Shown here: one piece after another, positions 29,000-38,661 of the stretch
How positions within the stretch are numbered: position 1 is the stretch's first letter
How the letters are laid out: each line of letters starts with the position of its first letter
Assembly (NCBI GenBank): GCA_017559955.1
Contig: JAFYPQ010000030.1
Coordinates: forward strand, 20,552-84,551
Source of the DNA: Bacteroidales bacterium
GTDB taxonomy: Bacteria > Bacteroidota > Bacteroidia > Bacteroidales > G3-4614
Length of the DNA: 64,000 nucleotides
Reading direction: 5' to 3'
Program-made: the position numbers and the translations under genes
The notes under the pieces: generated by a model
Seen by the model: the letters and a program-made list of their open reading frames with translations, nothing else
Database searches by the model: none
What the model was told of the DNA's origin: nothing

Positions 29000-29809
29000 T
29001 TAATCGTTTACGTATTTTTGTGCTGTTTTTAATATCTTTTCTGCCTCTTTAAGGTATTTCCCCTCCGGAAATTCATTTACATAATTATAATACTCGTCTA
29101 TCACGCCTCTGAAACGTTCTTTCTTTTTCTCTATAACACTTTGTTGTGCCTCTTGATATCGAGAACGTAATATAAACATTTCAAAATCCTCTTTGTGCTT
29201 TGTATAAGGATAATCCATTATGGCATTGTTGGCTGTTATTATCGCTGCCTGATAGTTATTACCTCTATAATTTCCTAAATTGTAATAGAGTTTTACTGTT
29301 AACAACTCTTTTTCTGCCAACTTCTCTTGCAACTCAAATATAAGAGCTTCTACCTCTTCTACTTTATCACTTTTGGGATAGTAATCTATGAAGTTCTTCA
29401 ACTCTTCTATCGCCTTATATGTATCTGTTTGATCCAATTTTGGCTCAGGCGATGCTTTTGAATATCCTATACCGGTATAATATCGAGACAACTCGGCATA
29501 CTCTCCTCTTGGGTAGTTGCGATAATATGCCTCGAAATATGCTCCAGACGCTTGATAATCCTTTTGCATAAATGCACTGCGTGCAAGCAAATATAATGAT
29601 TCTTCTGCTTTATCAGTTCCTTTATATAGGGTTATAACATCTTTAAGCAAATTGTATGTTCGTGCATATTTACCTTGCTCAAAATATGTTTTGGCATATT
29701 CATAACGCAATTCATAATCGGTACTTTTCAATAATTTATTGTACTCGCTACACGATGTTACGAATATACAAATTGCTACTGCTGATAATATTTTTGCTAT
29801 CTTAGACAT
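29000..29809 (-). CDS. bamD: Outer-membrane protein assembly factor BamD (lipoprotein)
   Basis: A 269-residue lipoprotein with signal peptide and lipobox FVTSC at about residue 20, then a run of TPR repeats (YEYAKTYFEQGKYARTYNLL, YFEAYYRNYPRGEYAELSRYYTG, NFIDYYPKSDKVEEVEALI) and a C-terminal YNYVNEFPEGKYLKEAEKI. BamD is an essential part of the BAM complex that folds outer-membrane barrels. An in-frame TTG upstream overlaps the -7 box, so the ATG at 29809 is used. The 5' leader is then only a few bases long. Confidence 0.93.
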   Translation of the reverse strand: MSKIAKILSAVAICIFVTSCSEYNKLLKSTDYELRYEYAKTYFEQGKYARTYNLLKDVITLYKGTDKAEESLYLLARSAFMQKDYQASGAYFEAYYRNYPRGEYAELSRYYTGIGYSKASPEPKLDQTDTYKAIEELKNFIDYYPKSDKVEEVEALIFELQEKLAEKELLTVKLYYNLGNYRGNNYQAAIITANNAIMDYPYTKHKEDFEMFILRSRYQEAQQSVIEKKKERFRGVIDEYYNYVNEFPEGKYLKEAEKILKTAQKYVND

Positions 29810-29818
29810 AATTCGGTG

Positions 29819-29826
29819 CAAATTTA
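29819..29826 (-). promoter_or_regulatory. -7 box (TAAATTTG) for bamD-rpoZ
   Basis: TAAATTTG on the minus strand ends 9 bp before the bamD ATG, implying a very short leader. No clear -33 element was found. Confidence 0.6.
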
Positions 29827-29957
29827 CAAAAAAATAGCATAATTACGAAATGAGAAATGGATTTTTATCTCTTATTTTTTATATAGTATAAACAATTATA
29901 TTTTAATAGAGTTTCGATTTTTATACTTATCTATTATTCTATATTTGTGGCTGCCCT

Positions 29958-30030
29958 CGAATATACTCTCGCTCGCTGTAAAATATACAAGCAAGCTTGA
30001 TATTATTTTGCTCGCTTATTCGTATATTTG
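29958..30030 (+). repeat. Promoter-bearing palindromic repeat (copy 1), upstream of uvrB
   Basis: A 73-bp element with ATACTCTCGCTCGCT, the palindromic core CAAGCAAGCTTG and the end TTGCTCGCTTATTCG followed by the -7 box TATATTTG (30023-30030). Two more copies lie at 53813-53881 and 53891-53965, in the same orientation relative to the downstream gene. It seems to supply the uvrB promoter; uvrB starts 9 bp later. The nearest TTG is 23 bp before the -7 box. Confidence 0.75.
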
Positions 30031-30038
30031 CAATTAAT

Positions 30039-32075
30039 ATGGACTTTATTCTTAAATCGGATTTCAAACCCACAGGAGACCAACCCGAAGCTATAAACGA
30101 GTTGGTTAATGGTATTGAACAGGGATTGCCTGCTCAAACTTTGTTGGGCGTTACGGGTTCGGGAAAAACATTTACTATGGCAAATGTTATTGAAAGAGTA
30201 AAAAAGCCCACTCTTATTTTAAGCCATAATAAAACTCTTGCTGCTCAACTCTATAACGAATTTAAGGGGTTCTTCCCTGATAATGCCGTAGAATATTTTG
30301 TCTCGTATTATGATTACTACCAACCCGAAGCTTATATTCCAAGTTCTGATTTATATATTGAAAAAGACCTTGCTATAAACGAAGAGATTGACAGATTAAG
30401 GTTATCTACTACATCGGCTCTGCTATCTGGTAGAAGAGATGTGGTGGTGGTTTCGTCTGTTTCGTGTTTATATGGTATTGGTAATCCTCAAGATTTCAAC
30501 AGCAATTTACTTCACATAAGTTGTGGGGATAAAATGGAACGTAACAACTTTTTAAGGTTGTTGGTAGATTCTCTTTACTCACGTAACGAGATTGAGGTTG
30601 TCAGAGGAACTTTCAGGGTCAAAGGCGACACCGTTGATATTTATCTAGCATACGACAATATTATTTTGCGAGTTATGTTCTGGGGTGATGAGATTGACTC
30701 AATTGAAACATTAGACCCCTCGACAGGAAGTGTTACAGGTAATTTTTCATCATTCAATATATATCCTGCAAATCTATTTATCACATCGAAAGAGCGTATA
30801 AATAATGCTCTTGCTCAAATTGATATTGATTTAAGCAAACAGGTTGTTTTCTTTAATAGTGTTGGTAAAGAGATGGAAGCCAAAAGAATATACGAGCGTG
30901 TTTCGTATGATATGGAGATGATTAAGGAGATTGGCTACTGCTCAGGAATTGAAAACTATTCGAGATATTTTGATGGCAGAGAAGAGGGTTCTCGTCCTTT
31001 CTGCTTACTCGATTATTTCCCTAAAGACTTTTTACTTATTATTGATGAGAGCCACGTTACTGTTCCTCAAATAAGAGGTATGTACGGCGGAGACCACTCA
31101 CGTAAATTAAATTTAGTTGAATATGGATTCAGACTCCCCGCAGCCATAGATAACAGACCTCTTAAATTTAATGAGTTTGAATCTCTTACCCCTCAAACCA
31201 TATATGTTAGTGCTACTCCTGCCGACTACGAATTAGAGAAATCGGAAGGTGTGGTTATTGAACAAATTATACGACCTACCGGTTTGTTGGACCCAATTAT
31301 CGAAGTCAGACCAAGTCTTAACCAAATTGATGATTTATTAGAGGAAATTCAACTACGTATCGAGCGAGACGAAAGGGTTATGGTTACTACGTTAACTAAA
31401 AAAATGGCCGAAGAACTTAACTCTTATCTTCTACGTTTGGGTATTAGAAGTAATTATATTCACTCTGATATTGAAACTTTTGACAGAGTTGAAATTTTAG
31501 CTGGTTTAAGGAATGGAGCCTATGATGTTTTAATTGGTGTAAACTTGCTAAGAGAGGGATTGGATTTGCCTGAGGTTTCGCTTATGGTTATATTGGACGC
31601 TGACAAAGAGGGATTTTTACGTAACGAACGTTCGCTTACACAAACAACAGGAAGGGTTGCTCGTAATCTTAACGGTATGGTTATTATGTATGCCGACAAG
31701 ATTACGCCAAGTATGAAAAAGACCATCGACGAAACTAATCGTCGCAGAGAGAAACAGATGAAATACAACAAAGAGCATGGTATTACTCCTCAGGCTATCA
31801 AAAAATCTCAAACTTTGGCATTAGCAGGCAATAGTTCTTCGAAACTTAAAAACGAGAACTTACAATATAGCCAAGAGTTTGAATATGACGTAAATATTGC
31901 AGCAGATCCTGTTGTTGCGTATATGGACAAAAATTCATTGAAAGCCTCAATCGAGAAGTGTCGTACAGCTATGGCTAATGCAGCCAAAGAGTTGGAATTC
32001 ATCGAGGCAGCACGTTTAAGAGATGAGTTATTGAAATTAGAAGAATTATTTAAAGAGAAATTCGGAAATATTTAA
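30039..32075 (+). CDS. uvrB: Excinuclease ABC subunit UvrB
   Basis: A 678-residue DNA helicase-like protein that verifies damage and recruits UvrC. Seen: DFKPTGDQPEAI, Walker A GVTGSGKT, the beta-hairpin region (YFVSYYDYYQPEAYIP), DESH Walker B, the helicase motifs HSDIETFDRVEI and GVNLLREGLDLPEV, and the C-terminal UVR motif (NAAKELEFIEAARLRDELLKL). Motif VI reads TGRVARN where GRAARN is usual. A frame extension upstream runs through the repeat and its -7 box, so the ATG at 30039 is chosen. ygiQ follows after 1 bp. Confidence 0.96.
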   Translation: MDFILKSDFKPTGDQPEAINELVNGIEQGLPAQTLLGVTGSGKTFTMANVIERVKKPTLILSHNKTLAAQLYNEFKGFFPDNAVEYFVSYYDYYQPEAYIPSSDLYIEKDLAINEEIDRLRLSTTSALLSGRRDVVVVSSVSCLYGIGNPQDFNSNLLHISCGDKMERNNFLRLLVDSLYSRNEIEVVRGTFRVKGDTVDIYLAYDNIILRVMFWGDEIDSIETLDPSTGSVTGNFSSFNIYPANLFITSKERINNALAQIDIDLSKQVVFFNSVGKEMEAKRIYERVSYDMEMIKEIGYCSGIENYSRYFDGREEGSRPFCLLDYFPKDFLLIIDESHVTVPQIRGMYGGDHSRKLNLVEYGFRLPAAIDNRPLKFNEFESLTPQTIYVSATPADYELEKSEGVVIEQIIRPTGLLDPIIEVRPSLNQIDDLLEEIQLRIERDERVMVTTLTKKMAEELNSYLLRLGIRSNYIHSDIETFDRVEILAGLRNGAYDVLIGVNLLREGLDLPEVSLMVILDADKEGFLRNERSLTQTTGRVARNLNGMVIMYADKITPSMKKTIDETNRRREKQMKYNKEHGITPQAIKKSQTLALAGNSSSKLKNENLQYSQEFEYDVNIAADPVVAYMDKNSLKASIEKCRTAMANAAKELEFIEAARLRDELLKLEELFKEKFGNI

Positions 32076-32076
32076 T

Positions 32077-33930
32077 ATGACACCAAATAAGAAACCTGAT
32101 TTGAAATTATGGTTACCCACCACAAAAAAAGAGATGGAAATTCGTGGGTGGGATTATGTAGATGTTATTATCTTTAGCGGTGATGCATACGTTGATCATC
32201 CATCTTTTGGTGCGGCTGTTATTGGCAGGACTCTTGAAGCTGAAGGTTTAAGGGTTGCTATTGTACCTCAGCCTAATTGGAGGGATGATTTACGAGATTT
32301 TAAGAAATTAGGTAAGCCTCGTCTCTTTTTTGGTGTATCGGCAGGAGCTATGGACTCTATGGTAAACCATTACACTGCAAATAAAAGATTGAGAAGCGAT
32401 GACGCATATACTCCTGATGGGAAAGCCGGTATGCGACCCGATTATCCTACTATAGTTTATAGTAATATTTTAAAGGATATTTACCCCGACACGCCAATTA
32501 TTATAGGTGGCATTGAAGCTTCGATGCGAAGATTGGCTCACTACGACTATTGGCAAGACTCTTTTAGAAAGAGTATTATAATTGACAGCAAAGCCGACAT
32601 ATTGGTTTATGGCATGGGCGAAAAACCTATTATAAAAATTGCCCAAGAATTATCACGAGGCAAAGATGTTTCGGAACTTAAAGATATTCCTCAAACAGCT
32701 GTATTATGCAACGTGAATGATGTTAAATCAGATGAAAAAAACATTACGCTTCACTCATTTGATGTTTGCTTAAAAGATAAACGCAAAGAGGCTGAAAACT
32801 TTAAAATAATTGACGAGGAGAGTAATAGAGTAACCGACATTACCTTATGGCAGAAATATAGTGATTGTGCCGTTAAGGTTAACCCTCCTTTTGCTCCAAT
32901 GACAGAAGAGGAGATTGATGCTTCGTTTGACCTGCCATACACAAGACTTCCACACCCTAAATATACAGGGAAAAGCCTTTCGGCATACGAAATGATAAAA
33001 TTCTCTGTTAATCTTCATCGTGGATGTTTTGGCGGTTGTGCCTTTTGTGCTATCGCCGCTCATCAAGGGAAACAGATAGCCTCTCGTTCGGAACGTTCTA
33101 TTTTAGAAGAAGTTAAAAAACTAACCTTAATGCCTGATTTCAAAGGTTATCTCTCGGACTTAGGAGGACCTTCTGCCAATATGTATAAAATGGAAGGTAA
33201 GAATAAGGAGATGTGTAGAAAATGTAAAAGACCATCGTGTCTTCACCCGAAAATGTGTAAAAATTTAAAATGCGACCATTCTCACCTTATCGAATTATAC
33301 AAGAAAGTTGATAATATAAAAGGTATTAAAAAGAGTTTTATTGGCAGCGGTATTAGATATGATATGCTTATGTATCGTTATGATGATGAAAATATGAACA
33401 TCGCCGCAAAGAGATATACCGAAGAGGTAATCCGTAATCACGTTTCGGGCAGATTGAAAGTTGCACCTGAACACACTTCAGAGAAAGTCTTGAATATTAT
33501 GCGAAAACCTTCATTTTCAATGTTTGGAGAGTTTAGAAAAGTTTTTGACAAAACAAATCTAAAATATGGTTTAAATCAACAACTGATACCATACTTTATT
33601 TCGAGCCACCCGGGATGTTCGTTAGTTGATATGGCAGAGCTTGCCGTTATTACCAAAGATTTGAATTTCAGACTCGAACAGGTACAAGACTTTACCCCTA
33701 CTCCTATGACCCTTTCAACAGAAATATTCTACACAGGAATAAATCCTTATACTGGAGAAGAGGTATATACAGCAAAAAACAGAAACGACAAACTTGCCCA
33801 AAGAGAGTTTTTCTTTTGGTACAAACCCGAAAACAAAAACAATATCAGAACAATGTTAAAACGTATTGGAAGAGAAGATTTGGCTAATAAACTTTTAGGT
33901 ACAAAGAAAATAAAAGAGAAAAGACAATAA
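32077..33930 (+). CDS. YgiQ family radical SAM protein
   Basis: A 617-residue protein with the N-terminal DUF3369/UPF0313 region (WLPTTKKEMEIRGWDYVDVI, FSGDAYVDHPSFG, PQPNW) and a radical SAM core from about residue 305 with the cluster motif CFGGCAFC. A cysteine-rich insert follows (CRKCKRPSC, HPKMC, LKC) and the C-terminal QDFTPTP motif. The family is widespread, often next to unrelated genes, and its reaction is not firmly established. It is translationally coupled to uvrB and converges with miaA, with 3 bp between. Confidence 0.92.
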   Translation: MTPNKKPDLKLWLPTTKKEMEIRGWDYVDVIIFSGDAYVDHPSFGAAVIGRTLEAEGLRVAIVPQPNWRDDLRDFKKLGKPRLFFGVSAGAMDSMVNHYTANKRLRSDDAYTPDGKAGMRPDYPTIVYSNILKDIYPDTPIIIGGIEASMRRLAHYDYWQDSFRKSIIIDSKADILVYGMGEKPIIKIAQELSRGKDVSELKDIPQTAVLCNVNDVKSDEKNITLHSFDVCLKDKRKEAENFKIIDEESNRVTDITLWQKYSDCAVKVNPPFAPMTEEEIDASFDLPYTRLPHPKYTGKSLSAYEMIKFSVNLHRGCFGGCAFCAIAAHQGKQIASRSERSILEEVKKLTLMPDFKGYLSDLGGPSANMYKMEGKNKEMCRKCKRPSCLHPKMCKNLKCDHSHLIELYKKVDNIKGIKKSFIGSGIRYDMLMYRYDDENMNIAAKRYTEEVIRNHVSGRLKVAPEHTSEKVLNIMRKPSFSMFGEFRKVFDKTNLKYGLNQQLIPYFISSHPGCSLVDMAELAVITKDLNFRLEQVQDFTPTPMTLSTEIFYTGINPYTGEEVYTAKNRNDKLAQREFFFWYKPENKNNIRTMLKRIGREDLANKLLGTKKIKEKRQ

Positions 33931-33933
33931 GTG

Positions 33934-34863
33934 TTAGCTGTTAGCTGATAGTTGTAATATTTCAGCTACTTTATCGTCAAGCGACAAGTTATAGTCAATC
34001 CAATTTATCTTAAAGCCTCGTCGTTCCATTCCTCTAAACCATGTCATTTGCCGTTTGGCAAATTGGTGTATTGCTATTTCTAACGACGATACCATATCTT
34101 CATAGCTCCTTTTTCCGATTATATATTCGGTTAAGTATTTATACTCCAAACCATAATATATCAAATCATCAGGGGATATTCCTTCGTTTAATAATGCTTC
34201 GACCTCTGCGACCATTCCTTGTTCTAAACGTTCGTGCAAACGTCTTGTAATATTTGCACGTCGTGTTTCTCTATCAATATCTATTGCTACAAGCAGTGTT
34301 TCAATAGGTGTATCTTCCAACTCGGGCTGTGGCAGTGTTTTATAATATTCCGCTATCTCTATTGCCCTTATTGCTCGTTTACAACTATCAACATCGGTAG
34401 TATTATGCAGAGTTTTGTATTGCGATAAAATCAATGTAAGTTCTTCTAATGTTTTTTCGGAGAGTCGCTCTCGCAATTCTCTGTTTTCTGGGACTTCGGG
34501 CATCGCATATCCTTTTAAAACTGTCTCTACATACAGACCTGTTCCTCCACATATTATAGGCAAACGCCCCCTTACCTGAATATCGTTCATACAAGTTGTA
34601 AAATCTCTTTTATACTGATAGAGATTATACTTATATCCCGGCTCGCAAATATCGATGAGATGATATGGCACAGCAATTCCATTATAGGAGTATTCCGATA
34701 AATCTTTTCCGGTTCCCAAATCCATACGACGATATACTTGACGTGAATCTGCAGATAGTATTTCACCTGCAGTTTCATACGCCAATTTTACAGCCAAGGA
34801 TGTTTTTCCTGACGCAGTTACCCCTACAATGGTAATAGACCTTGCTCCAGTATCTTTATTCAC
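33934..34863 (-). CDS. miaA: tRNA dimethylallyltransferase
   Basis: A 309-residue enzyme that prenylates adenosine 37 of tRNAs reading U-starting codons. Motifs are the P-loop GVTASGKT (residues about 14-21), SADSRQVYRRMDLGTGKD, VPYHLIDI, IICGGTGLYVETVLKG and KRQMTWFR. The start is a GTG at 34863 overlapping the end of the upstream gene by 8 bp (no nearby ATG). The last six residues and the stop codon are encoded inside a GTTAGCTG-type intergenic repeat, so the C-terminus differs from the expected family end. Confidence 0.94.
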   Translation of the reverse strand: MNKDTGARSITIVGVTASGKTSLAVKLAYETAGEILSADSRQVYRRMDLGTGKDLSEYSYNGIAVPYHLIDICEPGYKYNLYQYKRDFTTCMNDIQVRGRLPIICGGTGLYVETVLKGYAMPEVPENRELRERLSEKTLEELTLILSQYKTLHNTTDVDSCKRAIRAIEIAEYYKTLPQPELEDTPIETLLVAIDIDRETRRANITRRLHERLEQGMVAEVEALLNEGISPDDLIYYGLEYKYLTEYIIGKRSYEDMVSSLEIAIHQFAKRQMTWFRGMERRGFKINWIDYNLSLDDKVAEILQLSANS

Positions 34864-35368
34864 ATTGAATGTCTAAATCCAAGTTTGGAATTATATTGTC
34901 TTTTATAAATGCAATTTCTCCAAACAACATTCTATTATTTAGAATGTCGTCTGTTGCAACTTCACCTGGATATAGAACCACCTCTTTTTGTAGGCTCTTT
35001 GCCTCCTCTACACTTTGTCTGACATAATACAAACGAACAACGGTATTGTATTTTCCGCTTTCATTTTTGTACTGAGTTACAAAATGTTTCTCTACTGTTG
35101 GAAGTGCGTCATTTATGCGAGCAAATGCAGTTGCATAATCTTCATCATATCTCAATATTGTAGAATACTGAGTATCATACGCACTTTCATCAAAAAATAC
35201 ATCACTAGACAAAATAAACTCCTTGTTTTCAGAGATTGGTAAAACCCTTATACAAAAAACTTTGTAATTTGCAGGATTTTTCACATACTCCGACATTAAT
35301 ACAGAGTCAATCACGTCATTACAATCATTCACTACTGCTAATAAGCAATCTTTATTCGGTTCACTCAT
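34856..35368 (-). CDS. Conserved-looking unknown cytoplasmic protein, coupled to miaA
   Basis: A 170-residue soluble protein that I do not recognise. It is acidic, lacks a signal peptide, membrane segment or cysteine motif, and has an alternating alpha/beta pattern (LLAVVNDCNDVIDSVLM, NYKVFCIRVLPI, YNTVVRLYYVRQSVEEAKSL). Its stop lies 8 bp inside miaA, which indicates coupled translation. A 16-bp tandem duplication (35368-35399) begins exactly at its start codon region. Coding potential is supported by the overlap and by normal codon use. No function is suggested. Confidence 0.7.
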   Translation of the reverse strand: MSEPNKDCLLAVVNDCNDVIDSVLMSEYVKNPANYKVFCIRVLPISENKEFILSSDVFFDESAYDTQYSTILRYDEDYATAFARINDALPTVEKHFVTQYKNESGKYNTVVRLYYVRQSVEEAKSLQKEVVLYPGEVATDDILNNRMLFGEIAFIKDNIIPNLDLDIQCE

Positions 35369-35477
35369 CTAAATAAAATCTTATCTAAATAAAATCTTAT
35401 ATAAATAATTAATTTTTATTTTTTTATCAATAATTGTTAACCTATTCCATAGTATGACAAATAGAACTCATCATACA

Positions 35478-37637
35478 TTATCGAGTATTACGACTTATAA
35501 ACTCACATATTCGAGTATATAAATGTAAACGATTATTATAACCCAAAATTGAATGATTACAATCAGGGTATAATTGCATTTCAAATTGTTTTCCGGCATT
35601 AATCAATGCCGTGGTATATTGCATCGTATTTATAAAACGCACATTATCATCCGCAGTTCCGGTTATTAGTAATAGATTACCTTTCAAATCACCGGCTTTC
35701 AACAAAGGAGAGGTTATGTTATAACCCTCTTCATTTGCTTGCGGGGTATTCATATATCGCTCTGTATATATTGCATCATATAAACGCCAATCGGTAACGG
35801 GGGCCACTGCAACACCATTTTTAAAAATACCGTTGCCGGTTGACATACACATCAAAGTATTGAAACCGCCAAAACTCCAACCATATAATGTTATGTTATC
35901 TTTATCGATATATGATTTTGTTGACAAATATTTGGCTGCAGATATTTGATCTTTACTTTCATTTATTCCCATTTGGCGATATATACAATGAGAAAAAGTT
36001 TCACCTCTTCCTCCTGTTCCACGAGAATCTACACAAACAACTAAATATCCTTTCTGTACCATATAATGAAGCCAATCTAATGACTCCCAACGATTAAGAA
36101 CTCTTTGTGATCCAGGCCCACTATATTGCATCATTATTACCGGATACTTTTTATTCTCTGTAAAATCGAGAGGTTTTAATATATACCCGTTTAACTCTGT
36201 GCCGCTCTCATTAGTAAATGTAAAAAACTCTTTTTCTACAAACTTTAATCCTTTTAAAGCTTTGTTGTCTGAGAATGTTTTTACCCTCTTTCCTGAAACA
36301 GAATTCAATGTTACTTCATAGGGAGTTGTTACATTAGAATATGACATTATAAAGTATGTTGCTGTCGGGTTTAATTCTGCTGTAACATAGCCTCCTTTAT
36401 TACTTAATGCTGTAGTCTTTCCAGCTGTATCAACTTTATATAATCCACTATATATCGCTCCCTCGGGATTTCCGATATAATAAAAGTTCTTTTTACCATC
36501 CGAACCCAAGAACGACAATACATCCCATTTGCCTGATGTTAATTGACGTATAAGTTTTCCTTTTGTTGAATATTGATACAGGTGGCGATTTCCATCTCTC
36601 ATTGATGGCATTACAAAATATGAGTCAAAAAACACAATATTATTATAGCTTTTCTCATCCACCCATGTTTTACTACTCTCTTTTACTAAAAGTTTTGAGA
36701 CTCCTGATTTAGGATTTACGCTATATACATTCAATATGTTTTGCTCTCTGTTAAGAGTCATAACTGCAAGAGATGTTGAATCGGGAGTAAATACTATTCG
36801 AGGAATATACCCTCCATTTTCAACAGGAACATCCATTTTCTTGACAACTCTTGACTCTACAGAATATGTATATACCTCAGTTACCGAACAATCTTTTCCC
36901 GAAACAGGATACTTATAGTTATATTCTTCAGGATATGGATTTGATATATTTTCTCCTTGGTTATAAATTTGCATAGATGTATTATCGACATCTCCCTCAT
37001 TTGTTCGAAGGAATGCCAATGTTTCGCTATCAGATGACCAAGTCATTGAATTTACAAAGCGAAACTCCTCTTCATATGCCCAAGATGTTATTCCGTACAT
37101 TAATGTATCTTGTTTTGCACCTCGTGTTACTTCTGATTGAGAATCGTAATCCAACTTTTTAAGATATATATTTCCGTCCATTACAAACGCAACCATACGC
37201 CCATTTGGCGATAGCGTGGCAATCTGTTGCTTACAAGTATCCTTTGTTAAAGGTTTTACTAAATTACGTTTAACCTCAACAGTATAGTATTTTGCCTTAT
37301 ACGACAGACGATATATCTTCTCTTTATCTGTATGAAGTAATATATATCTGAAATCACGACTCATTTCAAATCCGTCAAAAGAGCTAAACTTACAATCACG
37401 AGCAGTTGCAGTATTAAAAAGAGTATCCACAACTTTTCCTGTCGCATACTCATATTTAAATATCATTGTCTTTTCAGGATTTGCTATAGCAAAATATTTA
37501 CCATCTGCCGATGATATTAGTTTAGGCATGGTTTCTGCCTTATATTTATTTGACACTATATCTTCTAATGTAAGGGTTGCAGAAAGGTTGAAAACCAATA
37601 ACATTAGTACAAATAGTGTTGATAATATTCTCTTCAT
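35478..37637 (-). CDS. S9 family dipeptidyl peptidase (DPP-IV-like), exported
   Basis: A 719-residue protein with a signal peptide (residues 1-21), an N-terminal beta-propeller (about 25-470) and a C-terminal alpha/beta-hydrolase. The nucleophile is in YGWSFGGFN, the acid in GTADDNVRF and the histidine in NHSILGYN. YSGPGSQRV, GYLVVCVDSRGTGGRG are typical of DPP-IV. It should remove Xaa-Pro or Xaa-Ala dipeptides in the periplasm. The double-Glu motif near YEEEFRF (position about 210), which binds the N-terminus of the substrate, is present. It has its own -7 box. Confidence 0.92.
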   Translation of the reverse strand: MKRILSTLFVLMLLVFNLSATLTLEDIVSNKYKAETMPKLISSADGKYFAIANPEKTMIFKYEYATGKVVDTLFNTATARDCKFSSFDGFEMSRDFRYILLHTDKEKIYRLSYKAKYYTVEVKRNLVKPLTKDTCKQQIATLSPNGRMVAFVMDGNIYLKKLDYDSQSEVTRGAKQDTLMYGITSWAYEEEFRFVNSMTWSSDSETLAFLRTNEGDVDNTSMQIYNQGENISNPYPEEYNYKYPVSGKDCSVTEVYTYSVESRVVKKMDVPVENGGYIPRIVFTPDSTSLAVMTLNREQNILNVYSVNPKSGVSKLLVKESSKTWVDEKSYNNIVFFDSYFVMPSMRDGNRHLYQYSTKGKLIRQLTSGKWDVLSFLGSDGKKNFYYIGNPEGAIYSGLYKVDTAGKTTALSNKGGYVTAELNPTATYFIMSYSNVTTPYEVTLNSVSGKRVKTFSDNKALKGLKFVEKEFFTFTNESGTELNGYILKPLDFTENKKYPVIMMQYSGPGSQRVLNRWESLDWLHYMVQKGYLVVCVDSRGTGGRGETFSHCIYRQMGINESKDQISAAKYLSTKSYIDKDNITLYGWSFGGFNTLMCMSTGNGIFKNGVAVAPVTDWRLYDAIYTERYMNTPQANEEGYNITSPLLKAGDLKGNLLLITGTADDNVRFINTMQYTTALINAGKQFEMQLYPDCNHSILGYNNRLHLYTRICEFISRNTR

Positions 37638-37664
37638 AGTAACGTCTAATTCCTTTCTAACTTA

Positions 37665-37672
37665 CAAATATA
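37665..37672 (-). promoter_or_regulatory. -7 box (TATATTTG) for the DPP-IV-like gene
   Basis: TATATTTG on the minus strand lies 28 bp before the ATG at 37637. The flanking 37638-37850 gap holds nothing else I can identify. Confidence 0.55.
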
Positions 37673-37850
37673 TAAAATTTTATATATTTAGTAATAATAT
37701 TCTTGAAATAAAAAGCAAACAAAAATAAAAAATTTATTTACACCCGATAAAAGAGGATAAAATCGACATATTACAAGCTATAAACTAATCTTTTTTTCTT
37801 CGATATCTAATTTTTGATTAACTGTCAATAGCAACAATTCTTTTATGATT

Positions 37851-38618
37851 TTATTTTTTAAGCATTATACCATTAAATATACGACCCGATTTGATACCTA
37901 AACGTCGAGCTGAGAAAAATTCTTTATAATTATAATATGTACATATTCCCGAAATATGAATTTTTTCACTTTTAACTCCGCAACTTAACAATTGAATTCG
38001 ATTTGCCTCCCATAAATCGATATGCCACTTTTCTTGTTGTCGGGCAATCAGATTCATATCAAACCCGGCATCTGAAAAGGCTTTATACACCTCATCCCCC
38101 ACTTCAAATGATTTTAAGCTAATACCCGGACAGATGACAACTTTTATAAATTGAGCATTACTTGAATACTCTTTTTGTAAAAATTTAATTATCTTTACAA
38201 CAATATAATTAAGAGTTCCACGCCAACCTGCATGAATGGCGGCAACAACCTTATTAATCTCATCATATAATAAGATTGGGATACAATCTGCAGTTGAAAC
38301 ACCTATACAAACTTGCGGCAGATTAGTTACAACCGCATCGACACCATATAACTTTTGTATGCGTTCTTTATTTGTTAAACTAAAAAAATTCTCATTAATG
38401 GAAACAATATTTGTTTGGTGTGTCTGATAAGGCAATATAAGCTTATCATCTGAAATATTAAGTTCACGACACAACTCTTCTCGACATCTGGCAACATGTT
38501 CCTCGCTATCTCCGCAATAATGAGTAATATTAAAGGTCGCATAATTACCATTTCCTCCCCCTCTCTTGGTTGAAAATGCTATTATTTCATCTGAAATATT
38601 ATACTTTAATAAATTCAT
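37851..38618 (-). CDS. pgeF: Peptidoglycan editing factor PgeF (laccase-domain/YfiH)
   Basis: A 255-residue cytoplasmic zinc protein of the multicopper polyphenol oxidase-like family. PgeF removes L-Ser misincorporated at position 1 of peptidoglycan precursors. Seen: FSTKRGGGNGNYATFN, LPYQTHQTNI, VGVSTADCIPIL (Cys ligand in TADC), AAIHAGWRGT (His) and the C-terminal CTYYN with the FFSARR segment. The TTG start 17 codons upstream would overlap the mgtC end; the ATG at 38618 is preferred and matches family starts. Confidence 0.9.
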   Translation of the reverse strand: MNLLKYNISDEIIAFSTKRGGGNGNYATFNITHYCGDSEEHVARCREELCRELNISDDKLILPYQTHQTNIVSINENFFSLTNKERIQKLYGVDAVVTNLPQVCIGVSTADCIPILLYDEINKVVAAIHAGWRGTLNYIVVKIIKFLQKEYSSNAQFIKVVICPGISLKSFEVGDEVYKAFSDAGFDMNLIARQQEKWHIDLWEANRIQLLSCGVKSEKIHISGICTYYNYKEFFSARRLGIKSGRIFNGIMLKK

Positions 38619-38661
38619 TATCAAAAGCAATTTGACGTTGTTTTTATTTTTAAGCCTCTTA

